A stretch of DNA of 64,000 bases from an uncultured Helicobacteraceae bacterium (GCA_910578285.1 CAJTQL010000005.1:56719-120718); one strand, 5' to 3'. Shown: positions 26,579 to 35,273, counted from the stretch's first letter. A program made the numbers and translations. The notes: generated by a model not told the origin, from the sequence alone.

Positions 26579-28046
26579 GCCTCTTTCTATTCCATTTGAT
26601 AGCCTCAATATCGCGTCCATAATCCCAATGCTCATCAGCTTTTGTGGCGCTTCTGTGGTGCTTGTCGCAGGTATTTTTGCGAAAGCACACAAAAATTTCA
26701 CGGCACTTTTGTGCGTGTTGTTCCTTGTTGCAAACCTGCTCTATCTCTTGCAAATCCCCGTTCACCAAGAGGGCTTTTTCGCACTTGTGCAACTCGATGG
26801 CTACGCGCTCATCGCGCAAACAATCGTGCTCATTGGCACGCTTGGCTTCACACTGCTCACGCTCACCAAAGCCAGCTTTAGCGAATACCATTATCCCGAA
26901 TTTCATGCACTCTTGCTCTATATTGCTGCGGGCTTGCAGTTTATGGTTTCGACCACGCATTTGATGATGATGATTATCGGGCTTGAATGTGCGGCACTTG
27001 CGACCTACACACTGATTGCCATGCACAACCGCGAAAATGCCATTGAAGCAGCCATCAAATATTTCACACAAGGTGCGCTTGCATGCGCGCTCTTTTGCTT
27101 TGGTGCAGCGTTTCTATATTTTGGCACAGGCGAGCTTAACTTGCTGCGCATTAGTGAGCGGATTGCCCATTCGCAAATCCTAAGCGACGTCATCGTCCTT
27201 GTTGGAATCTTGCTCATCTTTGCTGCACTCGCATTCAAGATTGCGCTTGTTCCTTTCCACGCTTGGTCGCCCGATATGTACGAGGGGGCGAGCGCGATGA
27301 TGGCAGGTTTTGTGTCTATCGTTCCCAAAATCGGCGCGTTTGTCGTAACGATGCGATTCTTTGCTGTATTCCTCGATGCTTATGGCGAGCTGCAAATTGC
27401 GCTCTATACAATGGCAGTGTTAAGCATGACGCTCGCAAACCTGCTTGCGCTCGTCCAAACAGACGCAAAACGTATGCTAGCATACAGCTCTATTGCTCAA
27501 GCAGGCTTTGGAATTTCGGCAATCCTTATCCATACGCCCGAATCTGTCAATGCACTCTTCATCTATTGGATTGTATTCTTTGTAACCAATCTTGGTGCAT
27601 TTGGAATGCTCTATCTTGCCCAACCATTGCGCAACCCACAAGATGGCAAATCGGACTTCGCTTTCGAACGTTTCGCCTCGCTCGCAAGCACATCGCCTCT
27701 TACAGCAGTGTTGATTGCGATTTTCATGCTCTCGCTCTCGGGCGTTCCACCTTTCGCGCTCTTTTGGGGCAAAATCACGTTGATTAGCGCAGCATTGCAA
27801 GCCGACTTTGTCGTCCTTGCATTTATTATGGCAGCAAATAGCGCAATTGCGGCGTTTTACTATCTCCGACTCATTGTCTATTGCTTTTTTGTCCCTAAAA
27901 GCACCTATACACTCGATGGCACATGCCAAAATCCTAGTATCCCGCTCAAGATTGTGCTCGTCGCAAACGCAATCATTGCAACATGCAGTATCTTATGGTT
28001 GCAACAATTGCTCGATTTTGTGCAGCACTATACAACACTATTTTAG
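26571..28046 (+). CDS. nuoN: Complex I subunit N (antiporter-like)
   Basis: A 491-residue antiporter-like subunit and the last gene of the operon. GLECAALATYTLIA, PFHAWSPDMYEGASAMMAGF and AYSSIAQAGFG match NuoN. AAGGAGCTAGCA precedes the ATG inside the nuoM end. The gene stops 6 bp from the convergent ImmA-like gene, so there is no room for a separate terminator between them. Confidence 0.96.
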   Translation: MLEPLSIPFDSLNIASIIPMLISFCGASVVLVAGIFAKAHKNFTALLCVLFLVANLLYLLQIPVHQEGFFALVQLDGYALIAQTIVLIGTLGFTLLTLTKASFSEYHYPEFHALLLYIAAGLQFMVSTTHLMMMIIGLECAALATYTLIAMHNRENAIEAAIKYFTQGALACALFCFGAAFLYFGTGELNLLRISERIAHSQILSDVIVLVGILLIFAALAFKIALVPFHAWSPDMYEGASAMMAGFVSIVPKIGAFVVTMRFFAVFLDAYGELQIALYTMAVLSMTLANLLALVQTDAKRMLAYSSIAQAGFGISAILIHTPESVNALFIYWIVFFVTNLGAFGMLYLAQPLRNPQDGKSDFAFERFASLASTSPLTAVLIAIFMLSLSGVPPFALFWGKITLISAALQADFVVLAFIMAANSAIAAFYYLRLIVYCFFVPKSTYTLDGTCQNPSIPLKIVLVANAIIATCSILWLQQLLDFVQHYTTLF

Positions 28047-28052
28047 CCGCGA

Positions 28053-28574
28053 TTACTCCAAATCACCGCTTGCCCAAACACGCAAACGTTTTGCCATCGC
28101 CACAGAGGGAATCCCAAAGGTTTTGGCAAGACATGCAGTTTTGCTCTCGCATTCCATCAAGTCTTTGGTGTGCACACAACCGCGTCTATCGAATGTATTA
28201 CTTACTTCAAGGATATTCTCTCCTGGGACCATAATCGCGACTGCAAGCCGTTGCACTTCCTCCTTGTCGCCCACAACCCATGCGTTCAGTGTACGTGTAT
28301 TTTGTTTTTTCTTTTGGTCATGATGTTGATAAATGATAAAATATGCCATTGCATGCGCAACAAAAAGCCGCTTAAACTCATCGCGCGGATCATTGCGCAC
28401 CGTGCAGACTTTTTTACTATAATCAAGCACAGCAGAAATGCTCGAATCATCAAACGTGCTATATTCAAGCTTGAATCCCAAAACAGAAGCAACACGTTCA
28501 ATATTGACAGGAATGCCCCTACCAATTTTGCCACGTATAAATTTCGCTTCTCGTTCAATTTCGCTAGTTTTCAT
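28053..28574 (-). CDS. ImmA/IrrE-like protein with degenerate metallopeptidase motif
   Basis: A 173-residue cytoplasmic protein. Its plan resembles the DUF955 (ImmA/IrrE) family: an N-terminal helical part (residues 1-40, IPVNIERVASVLGF), a short sheet region, and then FKRLFVAHAMAYFIIYQH at 67-84. This is where family members have R-F-x-x-A-H-E-x-x-H. Here the motif reads HAMAY (74-78), so the catalytic Glu and the second His ligand are lost. The later AIMVPGENI resembles the usual A..LLMP segment. AAGGAGG lies 6 nt before the ATG. No partner Xre-type repressor is adjacent. The protein may bind rather than cut its partner; the assignment is from pattern only. Confidence 0.6.
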   Translation of the reverse strand: MKTSEIEREAKFIRGKIGRGIPVNIERVASVLGFKLEYSTFDDSSISAVLDYSKKVCTVRNDPRDEFKRLFVAHAMAYFIIYQHHDQKKKQNTRTLNAWVVGDKEEVQRLAVAIMVPGENILEVSNTFDRRGCVHTKDLMECESKTACLAKTFGIPSVAMAKRLRVWASGDLE

Positions 28575-28596
28575 AAACAACCTCCTTGCTTACTGC

Positions 28597-28602
28597 ATTA
28601 TA
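28597..28602 (-). promoter_or_regulatory. -10 box of the ImmA-like gene
   Basis: A perfect TATAAT on the minus strand, about 23 bp before the start codon. Together with the plus-strand TATAAT at 28650 it makes a divergent promoter pair in an AT-rich stretch. Confidence 0.65.
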
Positions 28603-28649
28603 ACATAGATAAAATTATAAATTCGTAAGAATGTGTTAGACAAATATGC

Positions 28650-28655
28650 TATAAT
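28650..28655 (+). promoter_or_regulatory. -10 box upstream of ftsW
   Basis: TGCTATAAT, a perfect extended -10. The predicted RNA starts near 28662, which leaves a leader of about 160 nt before ftsW. That leader contains a small open frame and a GCGC-AAAA-GCGC hairpin. Confidence 0.7.
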
Positions 28656-28713
28656 CTCGTAAAGGACGATGACGAACTCGCCGCAAGATGTGCGTGGGAA
28701 ACTAGGGGAGCAA

Positions 28714-28821
28714 ATGGAATTGCGCAAAAGCGCGCTCCTCTCGCTATTTTTGTTCCTAAAACTCCTTGCAAGCAATTTGTTGCTACAATACCTATCTCAC
28801 AACACCACACAGGAGACTTGA
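28714..28821 (+). CDS. Possible 35-residue membrane peptide before ftsW
   Basis: A short frame from the ATG at 28714 encodes MELRKSALLSLFLFLKLLAS and continues through SNLLLQYL to a polar tail, a single predicted membrane helix. Its TGA shares a base with the ftsW ATG (TGATG), suggesting coupled translation. AGGGGAG lies 3 nt before the start, rather close. The frame stays open back to an ATG at 28669, which would give 50 residues but would have almost no leader after the promoter. The function is unknown. It could equally be a leader region with no protein product. Confidence 0.4.
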   Translation: MELRKSALLSLFLFLKLLASNLLLQYLSHNTTQET

Positions 28822-29975
28822 TGGTCGATAGAACATTGTTTGTCCTTGCCTCAATCGCCGTAATCATCGGTATTCTGGCGTCCTATTCGCTCTCAAGCTA
28901 CACGGTGCTTTTTTATGAAACCAACCAATTCCATTTCTTCATACGGCAGCTCATTGCAGGAATCCTTGGAATCACGCTCATGTGGCTCATCTCCAAAGGC
29001 AATCCCGAACGGATTGTGCAAACGCTCGGATTCATGCTTTTTTTTGGCTGCATGTTTTTGATGCTCATCATGCACTTCCTGCCCGAAAATCTCGCAAGCA
29101 ACGCCGGTGGGGCAAAACGTTGGATTCGGTTTCCGTTTTTTTCACTCTCACCTGTGGAATTTTTCAAAATCGGTTTTGTCTTTTTTCTTGCTTGGAGCTT
29201 CTCGCGCAAATACGACACACAAAAAAATATCAAAGAAGAGCTCCAAATATTCTTGCCCTATGGCATTCTCTTGCTCATTCTCGGCGGGCTCATCGCAATT
29301 TTGCAAAATGACTTGGGACAGATTCTCTTACTTGGAATCATCTTTGTATTCATGCTCCTTTGTGCTGGCGGTAGCTTCAAGCTCTTTTTCGCACTCTTAC
29401 TTGGCACAATCCTAAGCGCAGCAATCCTCATTCTAAGCAGCGACCATAGAATCTTACGCATTAAGCAATGGTGGGCACTCGCACAGAGTTTCATTCTCTC
29501 AATCCTGCCTGAAAATCTCGCACAAGGATTGCGAATCGATGATTTGCCCGAGCCCTACCAAATCCAACATTCACTCAATGCCATTCAAAATGGTGGTTTT
29601 TTTGGCGAAGGAATCGGCAATGGACTCATCAAGCTTGGCTTCCTAAGCGAAGTACACACCGACATTGTCTTGGCAGGAATCGCTGAAGAAGTTGGGATAT
29701 TCGGCATTGCACTCTGTGCTGCACTTTTTTTAGTCATCATCTATCGAATCTTTCGTATCGCAAATCGCAGCGAAACACAGGTGGGCTTTCTCTTTTGCGT
29801 GGGGTTTGGAAGCATGCTTGGATTCTCGTTTTTGCTCAATGCCTATGGAATCTCGGGACTCACACCCATCAAAGGCATTGCCGTGCCCTTTTATAGCTAT
29901 GGCGGCAGCTCATTGCTTGCCAATTGTATCGCAATCGGAATGGTGCTGTGTTTGAGTAAGCAAACAGAGGAATAA
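28821..29975 (+). CDS. ftsW: Lipid II polymerase / cell division protein FtsW (SEDS family)
   Basis: A 384-residue protein of the SEDS family with about ten membrane helices. GGAKRWIRFP with the following SPVEFFKIGF, LQNDLGQILLL with the catalytic-region Asp, and the long external loop ending in NGGFFGEGIGNGLIKLGFLSEVHTD are FtsW/RodA hallmarks, as is the final PFYSYGGSSLL. I favour FtsW over RodA from the loop wording, but the two are close. AGGAG precedes the ATG at 28821. Confidence 0.88.
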   Translation: MVDRTLFVLASIAVIIGILASYSLSSYTVLFYETNQFHFFIRQLIAGILGITLMWLISKGNPERIVQTLGFMLFFGCMFLMLIMHFLPENLASNAGGAKRWIRFPFFSLSPVEFFKIGFVFFLAWSFSRKYDTQKNIKEELQIFLPYGILLLILGGLIAILQNDLGQILLLGIIFVFMLLCAGGSFKLFFALLLGTILSAAILILSSDHRILRIKQWWALAQSFILSILPENLAQGLRIDDLPEPYQIQHSLNAIQNGGFFGEGIGNGLIKLGFLSEVHTDIVLAGIAEEVGIFGIALCAALFLVIIYRIFRIANRSETQVGFLFCVGFGSMLGFSFLLNAYGISGLTPIKGIAVPFYSYGGSSLLANCIAIGMVLCLSKQTEE

Positions 29976-29976
29976 A

Positions 29977-31647
29977 CTATGGCAAAAGCCGCTTGAGCAA
30001 AGCATAGATTCGCTCTAGCTCGTCTTGGACATGTTTGTCTCTATCTTGAATTTGGAGAATCTGCACACGAAACTCTTCGAGCTTTTTGTTGATAGTTTGC
30101 GAGAAATCATCGATTGATTCTTGTGATTGACGAGTCTGTGTTGTTTGGAGTTTGGAATGAGTATCGACATTTGTATCAGAAGATTCATGATTTGTGCGGT
30201 GCAAACTCCGATTTTGCCATTTCTCAAGGAGACTATACTTGTCATACACACGCAAATCTCGTGCAACACCATCTGAATCCACAAAAATCGCAATCGAATC
30301 ATTTGATTTTTCGACATCATGCACCAAATAGCCACCATTTTGCGGCACATCTGTGAAACGTTCGAACACACACAAAAGCTGCTGATGTGCGCACACAACC
30401 GCAGTAAGCTCGTGTTTGTCAAAGAAAATCGGATTTGCTTTGCCAAAACGTGCATTCTGCAAATTGCGATAACAAAATGGCTCGAGTGAGCTGCATGTCG
30501 CAAGCGAATCATTCCGAAAGCTGATTTGATGCGCGATATTGACCATCATCTCCTCGACATCATGCTCACCAAGCGTATTTTCGAGCATGATTCTATCTTG
30601 TACAGACATGAGATATTCAAAACAATTCTCACGACACAATGAAACCTCAGGCAAACAGCGCGGCGCAAGAACGCGATGCGCCTCATCAATAAAAATCGAC
30701 ACAGGCTGAATCTCTTTGAGAAAAATTGTGCGTCTCGCCAAAAACGCGAAGATTCGCTGATTGAGCAAACGCGCAATCGATTGCCCGAGTGTATCGGCAT
30801 AGATGATGATGATTTTTTGTTGTTCTATCAGCTCGGATAAATCGAAGCCTTCGCCATTTATGACATTGCATTCAATACCATCTTGAATCGTGTTAAGTAG
30901 ACATGACATCACGCCATGGTTGCCGCTTTCATCGCCCGAATCTTCCTCTTTGAGCTTCGCATAGCGCGATAGAAAAGCGTTAAAACGTTCTGATTCTTCA
31001 ATAAGGCATAAAAGCGCGTTCTTATCCTCATTGCGCAACTCCTCAACCTCAAGAGCGAGAGACAGATATTGATGCGCAACATGAAATTTTTCCATTAATG
31101 CGCGCATCGAAGCGACATTGAGCGTTTCGCCAATCCATGCAAATGTTGGATAGATTGGACGCTCTTTGTCGAGCGGCTCGATATAATCATAATAACTATG
31201 GATTTTTTCAAGAATTCCATGCGATTCGTATAAGAAACGTTGCACAGCATAGAGTGTCTTCAATAGGCTGCATGCAGAAATGTCCCAATAATCATATTTT
31301 CCGGTAAAAAGCGAGCGATACCATTTTTCGAGATCTTTAATGGCGATATTAAAGAGAAGATTAAAACGATGTCCCCATATTGGACCAATCTCGACAACAT
31401 CGCTAAGCCTGCCACATTCGTTTGCAAGCTTTTTGACATGTGCATGGAGATTGCCCTTATAATCAAAAATCACGACAGAATGCCCCAGATAAAGACGTGA
31501 TTGGATATTGGGCAAAATATAGCCTGTTGTCTTTCCGCTCCCTGTTTGTCCAAAGCAAATCGAATTTTTGAAATCGAGCGGCACTAAGATTCCATCATTT
31601 CCTTCAAAATTGCCCCCCAAAAAGCCAACAGCCACTCCTGACCTCAC
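29977..31647 (-). CDS. Orphan VirD4/HerA-like P-loop ATPase
   Basis: A 556-residue protein. Walker A GQTGSGKTT is at 33-41, right after a short N-terminus. VVIFDYKGN follows near 58, and SIFIDEAHRVLAP supplies Walker B about residue 320, with an arrangement like type IV coupling proteins and HerA-type translocases. A long insert lies between them. The C-terminal 60 residues look coiled-coil. No membrane segments were seen and no other type IV secretion gene is in the window. The GTG start overlaps the sixA-like stop (GTGA), so it is the last gene of a long cluster. It may move DNA or protein; which is unknown. Confidence 0.75.
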   Translation of the reverse strand: MRSGVAVGFLGGNFEGNDGILVPLDFKNSICFGQTGSGKTTGYILPNIQSRLYLGHSVVIFDYKGNLHAHVKKLANECGRLSDVVEIGPIWGHRFNLLFNIAIKDLEKWYRSLFTGKYDYWDISACSLLKTLYAVQRFLYESHGILEKIHSYYDYIEPLDKERPIYPTFAWIGETLNVASMRALMEKFHVAHQYLSLALEVEELRNEDKNALLCLIEESERFNAFLSRYAKLKEEDSGDESGNHGVMSCLLNTIQDGIECNVINGEGFDLSELIEQQKIIIIYADTLGQSIARLLNQRIFAFLARRTIFLKEIQPVSIFIDEAHRVLAPRCLPEVSLCRENCFEYLMSVQDRIMLENTLGEHDVEEMMVNIAHQISFRNDSLATCSSLEPFCYRNLQNARFGKANPIFFDKHELTAVVCAHQQLLCVFERFTDVPQNGGYLVHDVEKSNDSIAIFVDSDGVARDLRVYDKYSLLEKWQNRSLHRTNHESSDTNVDTHSKLQTTQTRQSQESIDDFSQTINKKLEEFRVQILQIQDRDKHVQDELERIYALLKRLLP

Positions 31648-32117
31648 ACAACTTCAATAGACCATTGCTCCTCTTGGAGGCAAAGCGTGAGAAATCCGCC
31701 CTTCTGCCAGCGCAAGCGGCATTCTCCACATAAATGTGCAACAACATGCGACAAATCGTATTCATGACCGACAATAACAACAACAACATGCCCTTCGCCC
31801 AAGCTTTCTTCGATGAGCTTTAGATAGCCTGCGGTACCGCTTTCGGGGTTAATCAAAGCACTTTGCGATGTGGGGATATTGTCGGGCAAATGCTTGAGCA
31901 TATATTGCGCCGTTTCGACCGAGCGACTCGCCTCGGAGACAAACACCATATCAATCGCTCGGCTCTTTTGGCGCAGATATTTTGCAATCCTTTTGCCTAC
32001 TTGTTTTGCTTGTTTTTTTCCTTTGGGGAGCAACGGACGGCTCAAATCCCCTCCATCCCAGAGATGACTTTCATATGCTAACGCATGCCGAATGAGTATC
32101 AACCGAAAAGAGACCAT
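31644..32117 (-). CDS. SixA-like histidine phosphatase
   Basis: A 157-residue protein of the histidine phosphatase superfamily. LIRHALA carries the phospho-accepting His near residue 10. SEASRSVETAQYM resembles the SixA pattern, and VGHEYDLSHVV supplies the second catalytic His. SixA acts on phosphohistidine in E. coli; the target here is unknown. The gene is 7 bp after mqnB and overlaps the VirD4-like gene by 4 bp. No partner histidine kinase is adjacent. Confidence 0.85.
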   Translation of the reverse strand: MVSFRLILIRHALAYESHLWDGGDLSRPLLPKGKKQAKQVGKRIAKYLRQKSRAIDMVFVSEASRSVETAQYMLKHLPDNIPTSQSALINPESGTAGYLKLIEESLGEGHVVVVIVGHEYDLSHVVAHLCGECRLRWQKGGFLTLCLQEEQWSIEVV

Positions 32118-32124
32118 GTTTTCC

Positions 32125-32811
32125 TCACATTTGTTCTAGCATCAGAAAAAGCAAATCGGCACTCTCACGTGCAGATTTTTCAAGGAATGTATCAAAGCTA
32201 ACATTCGCATCTGCATCGGCAGCATCGCTAATGGCACGCAAGACACAAAAGGGCTTACCCAATGCGGCACAGATTGCTGCAACAGCTGCGCCCTCCATTT
32301 CGAGCGCAATCGCATTAAACTGCTTTGCAACCCAATTCTTGCGCTCGGGCGAAGCGATAAATTGATCTCCTGTTGCGATTGTGCCTATCTGAAAGCGGAG
32401 ATTACATGATTTTGCGGCATTGATAGCAAGCACATTGAGTCCCGAATCGGCTTCATAGAAAAGAGTTGTCTCGGGGATAAACCCAAACGGATGCCCAAAT
32501 GCTGTGATGTCAACATCATGTTGGCAAAGCTTGTCGGCGACAACCAAATCACCTACCTTGAGACTCTCGGCAATTCCGCCTGCTACACCGCTAAAAATGA
32601 GCTTCTGTGCACCAAAATGCAAAAACATCACAGACGCCGATAGCGCGGCATTCACTTTACCTATCTTGCTGTACGCAATCACAAGCTCAAGATTTTTATA
32701 GCATGCCTCATAATAGCGATTATGTCCAATCTCATGCTCTTTTTGTATCTGTACACGCGCAAGAATCGGCGTGATTTCTTCGACCATTGCACCTAAAATT
32801 GCTATTTTCAT
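32125..32811 (-). CDS. mqnB: Aminodeoxyfutalosine / MTA-SAH nucleosidase
   Basis: A 228-residue nucleosidase. GAMVEEI (N-terminal Glu), SGVAGGI, ATGDQF, ALEMEGAAVA with the ribose-binding Met-Glu, and ISDAAD with the catalytic Asp are all in place. In Helicobacter this enzyme splits 6-amino-6-deoxyfutalosine in menaquinone synthesis and also methylthioadenosine and S-adenosylhomocysteine. The dual role is known for the family and assumed here. fabD is 2 bp upstream, as in H. pylori. Confidence 0.94.
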   Translation of the reverse strand: MKIAILGAMVEEITPILARVQIQKEHEIGHNRYYEACYKNLELVIAYSKIGKVNAALSASVMFLHFGAQKLIFSGVAGGIAESLKVGDLVVADKLCQHDVDITAFGHPFGFIPETTLFYEADSGLNVLAINAAKSCNLRFQIGTIATGDQFIASPERKNWVAKQFNAIALEMEGAAVAAICAALGKPFCVLRAISDAADADANVSFDTFLEKSARESADLLFLMLEQM

Positions 32812-32813
32812 CG

Positions 32814-33743
32814 TTATCCTTTGAAACGATTGAGAGTTTCTTTTAGAGTAGCGCTATCGCTCACATTCAGAGTGGGTTTGGCTGTCAAACGGCTATTGAG
32901 CCCTCTAAGCACGTTACCATGACCGCATTCAATCCACACATCAACCTCATCTTGATATTGTTGCACGCATTGTTTATAGCGCACGGGCGAAACAAGCTGC
33001 AAGCCAAGCAATTCAAGCGCCTGTGCAATTGTATCATATTTGTTGGTTGTTACATTTGAAACCACACCAAAATCAAATGCTTGCACTAACGCATTTTTTG
33101 CTAATTCTCTAAAAGGCTCGACAATCGGTTCAAGCAGAGGACAATGGCTCGCCACAGAAATATCTAAAAGCAGCATACGTTTTGCCTTGAGTGTTTCTTT
33201 TGCAGCGCTCAAAGACTGCAAATCGGCTTTGATCCCTGCTAAGACAACCTGCCCATCTGTATTGTAGTTTGCAACCCAAACGCGTTTGCCCTGTTTTTGC
33301 TGCTCTTGCACAAAGTTTTCAAGCACAGAATCGGCAACACCCATCACAACCATCATTCCTGCTGGCTCGGCAGTTTGGGCATTTTGCATGAGCTCACCTC
33401 TTTTGCTAACAAGCATGAGCGCATTGCGCAAACTCAAAGCGCCCGCAAGACAGACTGCACTGATTTCACCAAGAGAATGCCCAAGCGCAAACTGCGGCTT
33501 ACACCCACTCTCATGCTCAAGAATATGGGCTGCAACCACGCTCACAAGCAAAATCGCGGGTTGTGTCCATTGGCTCTGCCCTAGCTTCTCATTTGGTTCA
33601 AAAAGCAAGGCGCGCATGTCGGTTTGAAGCACATCGCTTGCTTCTTCAAAGGCAAGCTTGGCATGGGCAAAATTATCATGCAAATCCTTGCCCATGCCCA
33701 CTGCTTGACTTCCCTGCCCCGGGCACACAATCGCGTAACGCAT
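32814..33743 (-). CDS. fabD: Malonyl-CoA:ACP transacylase
   Basis: A 309-residue enzyme of fatty acid synthesis. CPGQGSQAVGMGKDL begins the protein; ALGHSLGEISAV holds the nucleophile Ser; VASHCPLL holds the catalytic His. The start at 33743 (MRYAIVCPG) has TAGGG upstream. The frame extends 31 codons further, but that part is the antisense-like, Arg/Trp-rich reading of the slyD tail and is not coding. It charges ACP with malonyl groups. Confidence 0.95.
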   Translation of the reverse strand: MRYAIVCPGQGSQAVGMGKDLHDNFAHAKLAFEEASDVLQTDMRALLFEPNEKLGQSQWTQPAILLVSVVAAHILEHESGCKPQFALGHSLGEISAVCLAGALSLRNALMLVSKRGELMQNAQTAEPAGMMVVMGVADSVLENFVQEQQKQGKRVWVANYNTDGQVVLAGIKADLQSLSAAKETLKAKRMLLLDISVASHCPLLEPIVEPFRELAKNALVQAFDFGVVSNVTTNKYDTIAQALELLGLQLVSPVRYKQCVQQYQDEVDVWIECGHGNVLRGLNSRLTAKPTLNVSDSATLKETLNRFKG

Positions 33744-33751
33744 GCGTTGCC

Positions 33752-34297
33752 CTAGTGATGCCCGCCGCAGCAACCGCCGCCGCCACCGCAGCAACCGCCG
33801 CCGCCATGCTGATGCCCGCCACCACCACAACCGCAACCTGTGCTAATGCCATAATCGAGCTCCATCTCGGTCGCATCGCGAATGCCAAGAACTTGGACAT
33901 TAAAAAGCAGCTCTCTGCCTGCAAGAGGATGATTATAGTCGATAATCACCGTCTTATCATTAAAATCACGAACAATCACTTGGCAATGCTCGCCATTTTC
34001 TGCCTGCCCAAAGAGTGTCATACCCCTTTCAAGCGTAATGCCTTCAAACTCATCAATCGAAACTTCTTGCACAGCGTCATCGAAACGTTCTCCATAGCCC
34101 TTTTCAGGCAACACAACAATTTTGTGTTCCTCGCCAACTTTTGCATTCACAAGCGCTTCTTCGAGACCGGGCAGCACTTCCCCATTGCCCATAATAAATT
34201 CGAGCGGTTGTTTGCCAATATTGCTATCGAGCAAGTCGTCATTGCTGTTATCGCGTACTTCATATGTGATTGTAAACACTTTTTTGTCTGTTTGCAT
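33752..34297 (-). CDS. slyD: SlyD-type peptidyl-prolyl isomerase and metallochaperone
   Basis: A 181-residue FKBP-type isomerase with an inserted chaperone flap. GKQPLEFIMGNGEVLPGLEEAL and EKGYGER belong to the FKBP part; DYNHPLAGRELLFNVQV closes it. The C-terminal tail of about 27 residues is almost only Gly, Cys and His (CGCGGGGHQH..., then GGGGCCG twice and GHH). Such tails bind nickel and help [NiFe]-hydrogenase and urease maturation in relatives. The tail is encoded partly by a perfect 21-bp tandem repeat. It sits between cpoB and fabD. Confidence 0.94.
   Translation of the reverse strand: MQTDKKVFTITYEVRDNSNDDLLDSNIGKQPLEFIMGNGEVLPGLEEALVNAKVGEEHKIVVLPEKGYGERFDDAVQEVSIDEFEGITLERGMTLFGQAENGEHCQVIVRDFNDKTVIIDYNHPLAGRELLFNVQVLGIRDATEMELDYGISTGCGCGGGGHQHGGGGCCGGGGGCCGGHH
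33765..33806. repeat. 21-bp perfect tandem repeat (two copies) in slyD tail
   Basis: The unit CCGCAGCAACCGCCGCCGCC plus A occurs at 33765-33785 and 33786-33806 without mismatch. On the coding (minus) strand each copy gives GGGGCCG. In-frame slippage would add or remove seven residues and one Cys-Cys pair. Confidence 0.9.
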
Positions 34298-34307
34298 TTG
34301 TTTTCCT

Positions 34308-35255
34308 TTATTTTAATTGAGCAAGCTTTTTCTTGCCTTCTATTGCTTGTTTGCTTTTCGGATAAGCCTCGATGAGCAGTTCCAAAAATGTTTTTGCATT
34401 GGTTTTGTCGCCAATTTTTTCAAAGCAATCAGCCGAATGCAAAAGCAAAATGGGGATATAATCAGCCTTGTCATATCGCGTTGCGCTGTTTTTATAATGC
34501 GCAATTGCATCGGCATAACGTTTTTGCTGATAGGCAATCTCACCGAGATAAAAAAGGCTTGTTGCGGGTTTGTATTGCTTTGCAAGCGCATGCTCAAGAT
34601 ATTGCCGTGATTTATCGAGCTCGCCTTTATTAAAAAACGTAATACCATCACTAAAAACAACACCATTGGCAAGCGAATCAAATGCCACATTCTTTGTTTC
34701 ATTTTTTGTTGTGGCATTTAAGTCGCTTGCTGGCGTGGTTATGTTTGTTTCGTTGTGCGCAACACGTGTTGTGTTCAAATCTTTGTGTTCCTGCACGACC
34801 ATCTGTGCTCGCTGTTCTACCAACGCTTGTTGCAATGATTCAAACTGCGCATCCAAATCTCTAAACCGCTGTTGATAGCCCTCATCTGTCTTCTGAATGA
34901 GCCCACCAAGCGATTTGATAGCACTTTTAAGAGAATCAAGACTCTCATCATACGAGCGAAAATGGCTAATGAGTGTCGCATTCATATCTAGAAATGCCTC
35001 TCGAAGTTCCCCTTGCGACACAAAGGGTGAAGCCTGATTTTTTGCATAGAGAGATTGGAGCTTGTTAGCTTGAGAATCAAACAAACTACGCATACCCTCT
35101 TGTGTTTCAGCGAGCTGCTGCACAACATTTGCAAGACGATAGAGTTCTTTTTGGATTCTATCTTGTTCTTGCTTCTCTGCTCCAAAAACCGAAGGCTCTG
35201 CCCACAAAAGGCACAAAGCAAAAGCCACAACAGCACAAAAGACTTTTGCTCGCAT
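34308..35255 (-). CDS. cpoB: Tol-Pal cell division coordinator CpoB (YbgF)
   Basis: A 315-residue periplasmic protein. It has a signal peptide (about 1-26), a coiled-coil trimerisation segment (roughly 33-150, heptads such as LYRLANVVQQLAE), a Thr/Asn-rich linker, and C-terminal TPR repeats from about 195 (GITFFNKGELDKSRQYLEHA, YYLGEIAYQQKRYADAIAHY-type). It sits directly after pal, which supports a Tol-Pal role. The ATG at 35255 is chosen over the TTG one codon before. tolQRAB are not in the window. Confidence 0.88.
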   Translation of the reverse strand: MRAKVFCAVVAFALCLLWAEPSVFGAEKQEQDRIQKELYRLANVVQQLAETQEGMRSLFDSQANKLQSLYAKNQASPFVSQGELREAFLDMNATLISHFRSYDESLDSLKSAIKSLGGLIQKTDEGYQQRFRDLDAQFESLQQALVEQRAQMVVQEHKDLNTTRVAHNETNITTPASDLNATTKNETKNVAFDSLANGVVFSDGITFFNKGELDKSRQYLEHALAKQYKPATSLFYLGEIAYQQKRYADAIAHYKNSATRYDKADYIPILLLHSADCFEKIGDKTNAKTFLELLIEAYPKSKQAIEGKKKLAQLK

Positions 35256-35273
35256 CAAATGCCTTTGGTTGGA

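Noticed and set aside
28660..28770. Possible structured RNA (SRP RNA, 6S or riboswitch) between the ftsW promoter and ftsW
   Set aside because: A GCGC-AAAA-GCGC hairpin exists, but the conserved SRP core and other RNA signatures are missing; a small coding frame explains the region at least as well.
33765..33806. CRISPR-like repeat
   Set aside because: Only two adjacent copies with no spacers, inside a coding frame; it is a codon repeat in slyD.
33563..34375. Plus-strand frame of 270 codons
   Set aside because: Lies antisense to slyD and fabD, whose motifs are clear; low-complexity Ala/Thr runs come from the slyD repeat.
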